A stretch of DNA of 41,707 nt, taken from the NCBI GenBank assembly GCA_049603715.1, contig JBMYSW010000030.1, forward strand, positions 1 through 41,707, in the 5' to 3' direction. This document shows positions 34,227 to 41,703 of the stretch, piece by piece. The notes under the pieces were generated by a model. That model ran no database searches. It was not told the origin of the DNA and was given only the letters and a program-made list of their open reading frames with translations. Within the stretch, counting starts at the first letter, position 1. Each line of letters begins with the position of its first letter. The position numbers and the translations under genes were made by a program. This DNA comes from Pontibacterium sp049603715 (lineage in GTDB: Bacteria; Pseudomonadota; Gammaproteobacteria; Pseudomonadales; Balneatricaceae).

Positions 34227-34646
34227 ATGGAACAAGTTATCGACTTTATTGGTAATAACGTACTGCTAGTCAGCGCGTGGTTGCTCACATTATTTATGAT
34301 TGTGTGGAACGAAAGCCGCAAGTCGGGCAAGGCGGTGTCAACTGCCGAAGCGACAAAACTAATCAACAAAGAAGATGCCGTTATCTTGGATATCCGCCCT
34401 AAAAAAGAGTGGGCGACTGGCCACATTACGGGCGCTGTTCACATTCCGAGTAACGAAATCGACAACCGCCTAACCGAGCTAGACAAGTACAAGTCTCGCC
34501 CAGTTATCGTGACCTGTAACCTAGGCCAAACTGCCGGTGGTGTGACCAAAAAACTGGCCGCTGCAGGCTTTTCAAACGTAGCGCGCTTGTCGGGCGGTAT
34601 CAGCGAATGGAAGAACCAAAGCCTTCCACTCGTTAAAGGTAAGTAA
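34227..34646 (+). CDS. yibN: Membrane-anchored rhodanese domain protein (YibN)
   Basis: A 139-residue protein with one N-terminal membrane helix (about residues 8-27) followed by a cytoplasmic rhodanese domain. The domain has LDIRPKKEWATGHITGAVHIP and the catalytic Cys97 in VTCNLGQTAGG. Rhodaneses carry a persulfide on this cysteine, but the acceptor for YibN is not established. It heads yibN-grxC-secB, a conserved string in gammaproteobacteria, often associated with protein export at the membrane. Confidence 0.93.
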   Translation: MEQVIDFIGNNVLLVSAWLLTLFMIVWNESRKSGKAVSTAEATKLINKEDAVILDIRPKKEWATGHITGAVHIPSNEIDNRLTELDKYKSRPVIVTCNLGQTAGGVTKKLAAAGFSNVARLSGGISEWKNQSLPLVKGK

Positions 34647-34672
34647 GTTAATTAACGAAGAGCTTAAAGCGT

Positions 34673-34939
34673 ATGAGTCAGCAACAACCTATTACGATTT
34701 ACACGCGTGGCTGGTGCGGCTTTTGTCATCGTGCAAAAGCCCTATTGCAGCACAAGGGTTACGCCTTCACCGATATCGACATTGAAGCCCAGCCCGACCA
34801 AGCTGCGGTGATGGTAGAGCGCGCTGGCCGTACATCTGTGCCGCAAATTTTTGTAGGCGAGCACCACGTAGGCGGCTGTGACGACCTTTTTGCTCTTGAG
34901 CGTGCGCAAAAGCTTGATGACTTAGTCGTTCAAGGCTAA
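34673..34939 (+). CDS. grxC: Glutaredoxin 3 (GrxC-type)
   Basis: An 88-residue glutaredoxin that uses glutathione to reduce protein disulfides and mixed disulfides. The active site is C15-G-F-C18 (GWCGFCHRAK) rather than the usual CPYC. The cis-proline TSVPQIFVGEHHVGGCDDLFAL that binds glutathione is intact. Length and position between yibN and secB fit GrxC. The CGFC form keeps both cysteines, so dithiol chemistry is possible, but the missing proline should alter the redox potential. Confidence 0.93.
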   Translation: MSQQQPITIYTRGWCGFCHRAKALLQHKGYAFTDIDIEAQPDQAAVMVERAGRTSVPQIFVGEHHVGGCDDLFALERAQKLDDLVVQG

Positions 34940-35008
34940 GGTGTCAGGCTGTTAGTTTTTAAGCGCAAGCTACATAGAAAGTAAAAAGAAAGATATTAAG
35001 GATTTCCC

Positions 35009-35497
35009 ATGTCAGAAAACGAACAAGCATCGGCTGAACAACAAGGCCCACAATTTGCGGTACAACGCATTTACCTTCGCGACGCATCACTCGAGTCGCC
35101 AAATGCACCACAAATTTTTACGAAAGGGTGGCAGCCAGAAGTTAGCCTAGACATGAACACCCAAAGCAAAAACTTGGGTGACAACGTGTACGAAGTTGTT
35201 CTGACCCTCACTGTTACCGTGAAAAACGCGGGCGACGTTGCTTTCTTGGTAGAGCTACAGCAAGCAGGTATCTTCTCAATTGCTGGCCTTGGCGAAATGG
35301 AAATGGCACATACCATTGGTGCTTTCTGCCCTAACATCCTATTCCCATATGCACGTGAAGCAGTGGACTCGCTAGCAACTAAAGCAAGCTTCCCACCTAT
35401 CATGCTTGCACCGGTTAATTTTGACGCGCTATACGCTCAAAAAATGGCTGAAGCTCAAGCAGCTGCGCAAGCCGCACAAGAAGCAGGACAACACTAA
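35009..35497 (+). CDS. secB: Protein-export chaperone SecB
   Basis: SecB is a tetrameric chaperone that keeps precursors unfolded and hands them to SecA. The 162-residue protein has FAVQRIYLRDASLESPNAPQIF, EVVLTLTVTVKN, QAGIFSIAGL and the C-terminal CPNILFPYAREAVDSLATKASFPPIMLAPVNFDALY, all diagnostic. The acidic/alanine-glutamine-rich tail is normal in the family. AAGGAT precedes the ATG. The usual downstream partner gpsA is absent here; a terminator follows and the next gene is on the other strand. Confidence 0.98.
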   Translation: MSENEQASAEQQGPQFAVQRIYLRDASLESPNAPQIFTKGWQPEVSLDMNTQSKNLGDNVYEVVLTLTVTVKNAGDVAFLVELQQAGIFSIAGLGEMEMAHTIGAFCPNILFPYAREAVDSLATKASFPPIMLAPVNFDALYAQKMAEAQAAAQAAQEAGQH

Positions 35498-35524
35498 GTC
35501 GTTTGAGATAGGTGTTACCCTTTT

Positions 35525-35550
35525 AAAAACCACCGCAAGGTGGTTTTTTT
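35525..35550 (+). terminator. Rho-independent terminator after secB (bidirectional)
   Basis: AAAAACCACC (35525-35534), loop GCAA, GGTGGTTTTT (35539-35548) with further T. The A-run on the other side makes it a terminator for the convergent ZIP-family gene (stop at 35593) as well. Confidence 0.9.
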
Positions 35551-35592
35551 ATGTCTGCTGCTTTTATATCTATTTGCTGTCGAATGGTTTGC

Positions 35593-36324
35593 TTATGAAG
35601 CATAGGAGGTATGGGTCAACATAAAACCCACCAGCCCTAAATTAAAGCCCAAAACAGCCCCCATGGGTGGCCCCCAATGGCGCTCTAGCACCACTTGCGG
35701 CGCAATATCCTGAAAGATGGAATACAAAATACCACCGCTCGCCACCAACATAATGGCAGACACCACCGCAACATGCTCGGCTAACCAAAAGTAGCCCACT
35801 GCACCCGCCATGGGGCCTAACAAAGCCATAGCCGCAAAACACACAATAACTTTGGCTGGCCGAAAGGAGCCGTTTGCATTTAACTCTCGAAAGGCGTTAA
35901 ACCCCTCAGGCATATTTTGCATAAATATCAGCGCCGCAAGTAATAAACCACTCTCGCTATTCAAAGCAAAAGCAGCACCTAAGGCGATGGACTCAGGAAT
36001 AAAATCAGTCATCATCGCTGCTAACTGACTCGCTGGCGTTTGGTGTTTCGCTAAAAAGCGATCGAGCCACATAAACAAGCCACCGCCTAGCATTAACCAC
36101 AGCGGAGCACTGATAACACTGGCATGGGCGATACCTTCAGGAACCAGCACGAGCGCCACTGCCGATAACAGTGAGCCACCACCAAAGGCAATAACAGAGT
36201 GGCGAAACTCCTCTTCTAACCAAGCGGAATGCAGGTGCTCAAGCTGCGCGATCAGCGCGCCAAGCGGCATCGCCAAGCCAGCGGCTAAGGTGAGCCCCAA
36301 CAAGGTTATCAATTCGTTATTCAT
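35593..36324 (-). CDS. ZIP-like divalent metal transporter
   Basis: A 243-residue membrane protein with about eight hydrophobic segments and ZIP-family-like helix motifs: MTDFIPESIALGAAFAL (helix 4 position) and FMQNMPEGFNAFREL (helix 5 position). Classical zinc ZIPs have HN-PEG and HE-PHE there; here the first His is Asp, and the second motif reads QNMPEG, so the binuclear metal site differs and the substrate may be another divalent metal or be lost. The start MNNELITLLGLTLAAGLAMPLGALIAQLE is a normal helix 1. It is convergent with secB and stands alone. Confidence 0.75.
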   Translation of the reverse strand: MNNELITLLGLTLAAGLAMPLGALIAQLEHLHSAWLEEEFRHSVIAFGGGSLLSAVALVLVPEGIAHASVISAPLWLMLGGGLFMWLDRFLAKHQTPASQLAAMMTDFIPESIALGAAFALNSESGLLLAALIFMQNMPEGFNAFRELNANGSFRPAKVIVCFAAMALLGPMAGAVGYFWLAEHVAVVSAIMLVASGGILYSIFQDIAPQVVLERHWGPPMGAVLGFNLGLVGFMLTHTSYAS

Positions 36325-36362
36325 CCCTACTCACCCCTACGCCCTCTGCTGGCTCCTACGCT

Positions 36363-36776
36363 TTAAAAGCTGACTTTTTTCCGCAAACTTTTGGTTTGGC
36401 CTTTTTTGACTTTTGCATCAACACGACGCTTCACCGATGCCTTGGTTGGTCGGGTCGCTCGTCGTGCTTTAGGTGTGATACCAGCACGTTGGATCAGCTC
36501 GACCAAACGCAAAATCGCATCTTCGCGATTTTGTAACTGGGTTCGAAACTGCTGTGCCTTAATGATGATGACGCCATCTTCGGTGATGCGGGCATCTTTC
36601 ATTTTAAGCAACCGCTCTTTGTAAAACGGAGGTAAAGAAGAGGCTGCGATATCAAAGCGAAGGTGAATGGCCGTAGCAACCTTGTTGACGTTTTGACCAC
36701 CCGCACCTTGGGAGCGAATAGCCGTGAGTTGAACTTCCCAGTCGCCTAATGAAACCGTTTGGCTGATTTGAATCAT
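36363..36776 (-). CDS. arfB: Peptidyl-tRNA hydrolase ArfB (YaeJ)
   Basis: ArfB rescues ribosomes stalled without a stop codon by hydrolysing peptidyl-tRNA. The 137-residue protein has the catalytic GGQ (residues 26-28) in RSQGAGGQNVNKVATAIHLRFD, and a basic C-terminal tail ending KKGQTKSLRKKVSF that enters the empty mRNA channel. Lack of the codon-recognition domains of RF1/RF2 supports ArfB. A GGAAAGGG site precedes the ATG. It lies 38 bases after the convergently related yigZ-type gene on the same strand. Confidence 0.96.
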   Translation of the reverse strand: MIQISQTVSLGDWEVQLTAIRSQGAGGQNVNKVATAIHLRFDIAASSLPPFYKERLLKMKDARITEDGVIIIKAQQFRTQLQNREDAILRLVELIQRAGITPKARRATRPTKASVKRRVDAKVKKGQTKSLRKKVSF

Positions 36777-36814
36777 CGCCCTTTCCTTTGCTTTGTGACG
36801 CGGGATTACTTACG

Positions 36815-37432
36815 TTATGAATCAGTGGACTCAGGCAGAGTAACCCGTGCCGCACCCGCCGTCACATTGGTGATTTGCTCAACCAGAGTTTGGGCCTGCG
36901 CTGTATCGACCCAGCCACTCATCGACACCCTTGCGTCGTATTGGTAATCGGGCTGTTCCACATCGAAGCCAGAGAGTATGTGTCGCACGCTGTTATCTAA
37001 ACTGTAGTCGTAATCGATAACAAAGGCAGTGCGTGGAATTTTTGTCACCAGCGGCTGTGCCTCTAGCACGCCTAACACCGCATCGGCATAGGCTCGTTGT
37101 AACCCGCCAGTACCCAGCTTAATGCCACCAAAATAGCGCACCACGGCCACCACAATTTCACCGATACCACTGTGTTGTAAAACATTGAGCATAGGCCGCC
37201 CAGCGGTACCGCTGGGCTCGCCATCGTCACTCATGGACATCACAGTGGTGTTAGGTGCCCCCGCAATATAGGCCCAACACACATGACGGGCATCGGGGTA
37301 ACGCTCGCGAAGATCGCGAATAAACGCTTCCGCCTCTTCACGATTAGACGCACGTCCAGAATAGGTAATAAATTGGCTGCGTTTAATAACTAGCTCAAAC
37401 TCCGCCGGGCCAGCGGGAACAGGGTACTGCAT
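36815..37432 (-). CDS. yigZ: IMPACT/YigZ family protein
   Basis: A 205-residue protein of the YigZ/IMPACT family. It has FIRDLRERYPDARHVCWAYIAG, SDDGEPSGTAGRPMLNVL and VVRYFGGIKLGTGGLQRAYADAV (the UPF0029 N-terminal domain), then a ferredoxin-like C-terminal domain of about 70 residues. In eukaryotes IMPACT regulates the kinase GCN2; in bacteria the role is not settled. The ribosome-binding site is weak. It is 38 bases before arfB on the same strand, so the two may be cotranscribed. Confidence 0.93.
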   Translation of the reverse strand: MQYPVPAGPAEFELVIKRSQFITYSGRASNREEAEAFIRDLRERYPDARHVCWAYIAGAPNTTVMSMSDDGEPSGTAGRPMLNVLQHSGIGEIVVAVVRYFGGIKLGTGGLQRAYADAVLGVLEAQPLVTKIPRTAFVIDYDYSLDNSVRHILSGFDVEQPDYQYDARVSMSGWVDTAQAQTLVEQITNVTAGAARVTLPESTDS

Positions 37433-37493
37433 AACAACAAACTCGATTAATCATCAGTGGTTATAGTACCCCGTCCACGCGTGATAAACACCT

Positions 37494-38321
37494 TTAGGCA
37501 CCATCAACAAAAAGCATTTTTAGGCCACTCGCCAAAGGCACCAAAACCAACAGCACGTGCAAGAGAGTGACATCGGCCTTAAGCATTACCCGTGCGCCCA
37601 CAAAAGAGCCCAACACACCGCCAAGCACCATAAAGCCGCCCACAAACCACCAAACGTAGCCTGCGTAAATCAAGAACACCAACGAGCAGGCGTTGGTAAT
37701 TAACAAAATAACTTTGCTGTTACTAATGGCCTGCCGCAAGTTATAGGTGCGAATAAAGCTAAACGCCGACACCACGACCGGCCCCGTTCCTGGGCCAAAA
37801 AAGCCGCCATATACGCCAATAACACTGCCAAACACCACATTAATGATTGGCCGCCAGCGCTCACTGAGCGTAAATTCGCGTACGCCTACCGGAGCGGCAG
37901 TCGCCTCATTTTCTGAGTCGTTGGTTTTCTTTTTGTTGAGCTTTCCCACTAAGCCCTTGGCCATAAAGCAGGCCACGATAATTAACACATAAGGTATGAG
38001 CTTTGCTAACCAGCCGCTGTTAGATGCCGCTTCTAGCATGGTCACCCCCGTAAACGCACCCAACATTGCACTAACGTAAACCCACTTATTGCCTTTTACA
38101 TCCACGTAGCCCTTTCGATAAAAATGGTAGGAGGATGTAGAGTTCGCCGCAGTATTTTGCAGCTTATTCAGTGCGAGTGCGTAAATGGGTGCGATCCCCA
38201 CAGCCAGCATGACCGGAAAGAGGATAAAACCACCACCGCCCACCACGGCGTTTAAAAAACCCGAACAAAATGCGGCCAAAAACAGCACCACAATTAAAGT
38301 ACTTGAAACGTCTAATTCCAC
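37494..38321 (-). CDS. TSUP (TauE/SafE) family permease of the tcu cluster
   Basis: A 275-residue membrane protein with about eight hydrophobic segments and TSUP hallmarks: FCSGFLNAVVGGGGFILFPVMLAVG and, in the second half, GSVIGVYGGFFGPGTGPVVVSAFSFIRTYNLRQAISNSK. The start is a GTG with GAGGG upstream, 14 bases after the gntR stop, so it is cotranscribed with gntR. Because it sits downstream of tcuA-tcuB it may carry the carboxylate used there, in place of the MFS carrier TcuC of Salmonella, but TSUP proteins are better known for sulfur-containing anions. The substrate is unknown. Confidence 0.87.
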   Translation of the reverse strand: MELDVSSTLIVVLFLAAFCSGFLNAVVGGGGFILFPVMLAVGIAPIYALALNKLQNTAANSTSSYHFYRKGYVDVKGNKWVYVSAMLGAFTGVTMLEAASNSGWLAKLIPYVLIIVACFMAKGLVGKLNKKKTNDSENEATAAPVGVREFTLSERWRPIINVVFGSVIGVYGGFFGPGTGPVVVSAFSFIRTYNLRQAISNSKVILLITNACSLVFLIYAGYVWWFVGGFMVLGGVLGSFVGARVMLKADVTLLHVLLVLVPLASGLKMLFVDGA

Positions 38322-38335
38322 GGTTAACTCGCCCT

Positions 38336-39019
38336 CTACTGCCCTTCGGGCTCAATACCTACGTTTAGTTGCCAAATTCTCGCTTGCTGTGCCGAAGCGA
38401 TGTGTTTTGTTGCAGCTTGCCAAGCTCCTTGTCCGTCTCGGTTTTCTATGGCGCTTAATAATATGCGATGTTCCTCTAGCGCTTGTTCCATTCTTCCACT
38501 CACCTCATAGGTTGTACTGCCCAGTAACATTAGGGCATTACTTAACCCATTTAAGGACTTTAACAGGTAGCGGTTATGAGCGGCCTGATAAAGCCCGTGG
38601 TGAAATGCACGATTAAACTTAGCTTGTGTTTTTATGTCACCGCGATGCGCTTCTTCACTCTCGAGTAATGTTTTTAACGCGCGAATTTCTACATCAGAAG
38701 CATGCTGAGCCGCTAACTGCGCGGCCGTACCTTCAAGCACAGCACGCATTTGATAGAGCTCCATGACTGCTTGGTAATCTAACTGTGCCACGGCAAGTCC
38801 TTGGTGCTCTCCCGCCACCACAAGCCCTTCAGACTGCAGCCGCCGGATTGCCTCTCGGACGGGTGTGCGGCTAATGGCCAAACCCTCCGCCAGCATTTGC
38901 TCTTTAATACGGCTGCCGGGCGCTAGTTCCCCCGACTTTATTTTTTCGAGCAGTTGAAGGTACGCCTGATCTGCTCGCGATGCACTCACTTGTTGTTCTG
39001 CCAAAATAAGATGCCTCAC
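38336..39019 (-). CDS. GntR family regulator, FCD subfamily, of the tcu cluster
   Basis: A 227-residue regulator: winged helix at about residues 15-85 (LAPGSRIKEQMLAEGLAISRTPVREAIRRLQSEGLVVAGEHQGLAVAQL) and an FCD domain at about 90-215 with FNRAFHHGLYQAAHNRYLL, where the histidines should bind a metal and an organic-acid ligand. The GTG at 39019 is a tentative start; a TTG at 39004 is better spaced from a GAGG. It lies between tcuB and the TSUP gene and most likely controls this cluster. Its family commonly binds palindromes such as TTGTATACAA, exactly what is seen before tcuA (41567-41576). Confidence 0.92.
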   Translation of the reverse strand: MRHLILAEQQVSASRADQAYLQLLEKIKSGELAPGSRIKEQMLAEGLAISRTPVREAIRRLQSEGLVVAGEHQGLAVAQLDYQAVMELYQMRAVLEGTAAQLAAQHASDVEIRALKTLLESEEAHRGDIKTQAKFNRAFHHGLYQAAHNRYLLKSLNGLSNALMLLGSTTYEVSGRMEQALEEHRILLSAIENRDGQGAWQAATKHIASAQQARIWQLNVGIEPEGQ

Positions 39020-39035
39020 TCTTTGCTGTGTGTAT

Positions 39036-39058
39036 TTTTAAAAGGGGCTAAAGCCCCT
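39036..39058 (-). terminator. Terminator between tcuB and gntR
   Basis: On the minus strand AGGGGC (39058-39053), loop TTTA, GCCCCT (39048-39043), then TTTTAAAAA. It lies 24 to 46 bases after the tcuB stop, and should reduce expression of gntR and the TSUP gene relative to tcuAB, or mark the end of the tcuAB transcript. Confidence 0.8.
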
Positions 39059-39081
39059 CCCACCAAAAACTGCGTGAGTTT

Positions 39082-40170
39082 CTATGACTTAACCGACAAA
39101 AGCTGCTGCTCACGCAACAATGCTGCCATTCGGAAAAAACCATGAGACATTTTGCTGTAAGGCAACAAAACAAAAAGAGTAAGCACAGTCGCCAAATGAA
39201 AACTCAAAAGCGTGCTTAACCACTGAGTGTGCCCCAGCCCGTAAAGTAAAAGACCAGAAGTGCTCACCCAAAAGAGCAGTACCACAAAGGCCATTTCACC
39301 GCCCCACACGCTCACATCTGACAACTGTTTATCGGCTTTTAGCTTTAAGTAGGCCAAGGCCAAGCTGCCACCCGACAAAAGCACACCGCCCGTTACACCT
39401 AAGAGTTTAGGGGCCGATAAAAGGCTATAAGGCGCAGGAAGGCTCATCGCATAATGCATCACCGTAGCGACGCTGGTCGCCGCGAAGCACAGTAAAAAGC
39501 CAAAAGCCGTGGCTTGGTGAGCATAACGACGTGCATTGGAAAAGCGGTCTTCATCCTCAAAGTTACAGCCATCACCGTGGCCGCCCGAGAGGTTTTTCAT
39601 GACAAATACCGATCGAGTAGCGCCCAGCCAGTGGTTAACCTTGAGTGGCTCACCACCAATCCCCACCCAGTAACGCTTGAGGCCAATGGCCAACGACAAC
39701 AAAGGCACTATAAAGGCCACACCAAAGAGTAGAACCATCGTATTGTGTGGCATGTAGTCATAAAAGTTGAGCGCCGTACCGCCCACTGGTTGACGCACAA
39801 ACCACGACAAAAATACCACCGCCAAAACCAGCAGAGCACTCAACGCCATACCGTTACGATGAAACAGCTGAGCCACTTTGGAGGGGTACACATAGTGATG
39901 CCACGTATGCTGGCGTAGCTTTGCCAAGGCCTGCGGTACGTTAAGGTTAAACTCATGGGGTGCAGTGTACTGACACGCGTAGTAACAACCACGGCAGTTA
40001 TGGCAAAGGTTAGCGAGGTGCTCTAAACGCACTTCGCTGAGATTATTCTCGCCATGTAATACCGAAAACACCGAACAGTAACTTTCACAATAACGACAAG
40101 CATTACAAATCTCTAACTGGCGTTTTGCCTCTGTATGGGTTGCTATATTTTTAATTTCAATGGCCTGCAT
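39082..40170 (-). CDS. tcuB: Tricarballylate utilisation iron-sulfur membrane protein TcuB
   Basis: TcuB is thought to take electrons from the reduced flavin of TcuA and pass them to the quinone pool. The 362-residue protein has two 4Fe-4S ferredoxin-type motifs in its first 70 residues (CNACRYCESYC and CHNCRGCYYAC, each CX2CX2CX3C), then about six hydrophobic helices and several membrane histidines that may bind haem or quinone. The ATG at 40170 has AGGAGG ten bases upstream and overlaps the end of tcuA by 14 bases; a longer frame from 40215 is without signal. The CitB/TcuB family name is secure; the precise substrate pathway is inferred. Confidence 0.92.
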   Translation of the reverse strand: MQAIEIKNIATHTEAKRQLEICNACRYCESYCSVFSVLHGENNLSEVRLEHLANLCHNCRGCYYACQYTAPHEFNLNVPQALAKLRQHTWHHYVYPSKVAQLFHRNGMALSALLVLAVVFLSWFVRQPVGGTALNFYDYMPHNTMVLLFGVAFIVPLLSLAIGLKRYWVGIGGEPLKVNHWLGATRSVFVMKNLSGGHGDGCNFEDEDRFSNARRYAHQATAFGFLLCFAATSVATVMHYAMSLPAPYSLLSAPKLLGVTGGVLLSGGSLALAYLKLKADKQLSDVSVWGGEMAFVVLLFWVSTSGLLLYGLGHTQWLSTLLSFHLATVLTLFVLLPYSKMSHGFFRMAALLREQQLLSVKS

Positions 40171-41551
40171 AGATTGCCGCCTCCTGTCCTGCAATTCGTC
40201 CAAACACCGTCCCAATGGTCATACCAAACCCCGCCAAATAGCCCTCGCCTAAAATAGAGCCAGCCATGGTTTCACCTGCGGCCCATAGGTTTTTAATCGG
40301 CCCTTGGGGCGACTGTACTTGGGCCTTTTCGTTTACCTTTAAACCAAGGTAAGTGAAGGTCACACCGGTTTTGAGGCTGTAGGCATAGAAGGGTGGTTTA
40401 TCCAGTGGCCGAGCCCAGTTGGTTTTATTCGGACTTAAACCCTGAGTGCACACACCATCCAGCTCGTTTGACTTAAACTCGCCGCCCTGACAGGCACGGT
40501 TAAACGTGGCGACCGTGCTTAACAACGCCTGCTCGGGAAGCTCTAATTTTTGTGCTAGCTCCGCCAGCGAATTAGCTTTTACGGGAGGAAACACCGAGGG
40601 CATAAACAGCCCCATAGACTGGCTATCAATCAGTGCATAGGCCGTTTGGTCGGGCTGTGCGGCCACGAGTCGCCCCCAAATCGCATAGCGCTTAGGCCAC
40701 ACATCTTCGCCTTCATCATAAAAGCGCTCCGCATGCTTATTCACCACCACCGAAAAAGGTACACAGTCTAGGCGAGTAACGATGCCACCATCGAACTTGG
40801 GCGAGCGGCCATCAATGGCCACCGCGTGACACTGGGTAGGGTCGCCCACTGACTCAACGCCTTGCTCCAACAAGTCTTTGAGCACAGCACCACGGTTGTA
40901 AGGCGTGCCACGAATTAAAAAGTTTTTGGCTGCTGGCCCCCACGCTTGAGCTAGCCACTCAACATTGGCCTGAAAGCCACCCGCAGCCACCACCACTGCG
41001 GTTGGTGATAGTTGATGTTTTTCGCCTTGATAGCTGTACTCCACCCGCGTCACTGTTTGGCCGTCTAGTTCAAGATGAGTCACTTGTGCTTCATAGCAAA
41101 CGTCTACGCCTAGCGACGCCGCCGTCCGATAATAGGCATTCACCAGCGCCTTTCCGCCGCCCATAAAAAAGGCATTGGTTTTTGCCAGCGATAAGGTGCC
41201 CGACAGTGACGGTTGAAACCGAACGCCATGAGCAGCCATCCAGTCGTAACAGTTTTGAGAGGCTCGAATGGTCATACGGGCCAAGGCTTCGTCTGTTTTG
41301 CCTTTAGTGACTTTAAGCAGGTCTGCAAAATACTCATCTTCGCTATAACTGGCCTCTAATACCCCTAAGGGTTGAGCGTGCATACAGCGAAAGTTTCGGG
41401 TGTGTCTTGAGTTACCGCCACGGTAAGCCTTGGGTGCGCCTTCAAGTATTAAGACGCTAGCCCCAGCCTCAGCAGCCGTCATTGCGGCACAAAGCGCTGC
41501 ATTACCACCGCCGATCACCACGAGGTCATAGTGCTTTTGTTGTTTTTTCAT
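40157..41551 (-). CDS. tcuA: FAD-dependent tricarballylate dehydrogenase TcuA
   Basis: TcuA oxidises tricarballylate to cis-aconitate, which enters the TCA cycle. The 464-residue flavoprotein is of the fumarate-reductase/succinate-dehydrogenase flavoprotein superfamily: N-terminal FAD-binding DLVVIGGGNAALCAAMTAAEAGASVLILEGAP (GxGxxA variant), the RGGNSRHTRNFR segment, VVVAAGGFQAN, and the C-terminal LWAAGETMAGSILGEGYLAGFGMTIGTVFGRIAG. It is the first gene of the cluster and overlaps tcuB. A close relative might oxidise another carboxylate, so the substrate is inferred from the TcuA-TcuB pairing. Confidence 0.92.
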   Translation of the reverse strand: MKKQQKHYDLVVIGGGNAALCAAMTAAEAGASVLILEGAPKAYRGGNSRHTRNFRCMHAQPLGVLEASYSEDEYFADLLKVTKGKTDEALARMTIRASQNCYDWMAAHGVRFQPSLSGTLSLAKTNAFFMGGGKALVNAYYRTAASLGVDVCYEAQVTHLELDGQTVTRVEYSYQGEKHQLSPTAVVVAAGGFQANVEWLAQAWGPAAKNFLIRGTPYNRGAVLKDLLEQGVESVGDPTQCHAVAIDGRSPKFDGGIVTRLDCVPFSVVVNKHAERFYDEGEDVWPKRYAIWGRLVAAQPDQTAYALIDSQSMGLFMPSVFPPVKANSLAELAQKLELPEQALLSTVATFNRACQGGEFKSNELDGVCTQGLSPNKTNWARPLDKPPFYAYSLKTGVTFTYLGLKVNEKAQVQSPQGPIKNLWAAGETMAGSILGEGYLAGFGMTIGTVFGRIAGQEAAIYAGH

Positions 41552-41566
41552 TGTTCTCGCTCGTTT

Positions 41567-41586
41567 TTGTATACAAGTGAATACAA
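41567..41586 (-). promoter_or_regulatory. Candidate GntR/FCD operator upstream of tcuA
   Basis: The perfect palindrome TTGTATACAA (41567-41576) is followed at once by GAATACAAG (41579-41587), a second half-site. It lies 16 bases before the tcuA start codon, a position where binding blocks transcription. TTGTATACAA is a typical operator for FCD-type GntR proteins, and one such gene is in this cluster. Confidence 0.6.
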
Positions 41587-41668
41587 GAAAAATTTAACAA
41601 CCTTAGCTGTCATCAGCCTGTCACCCACTTTGAAGTGATTTTGGCCTAAACAAAAAATGTATGGTCCG

Positions 41669-41703
41669 CCTCGTTATTGCAAATGATATTTCCGATAACG
41701 AGG
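41669..41703. repeat. Inverted repeat near the right edge of the window
   Basis: CCTCGTTAT (41669-41677) and ATAACGAGG (41695-41703) are perfect inverted copies separated by 17 bases. It lies about 120 bases upstream of tcuA. Arms centred about 26 bases apart suit a dimeric regulator binding two half-sites, or a hairpin of a transcript entering from the right. Nothing further is visible before the end of the window. Confidence 0.5.
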
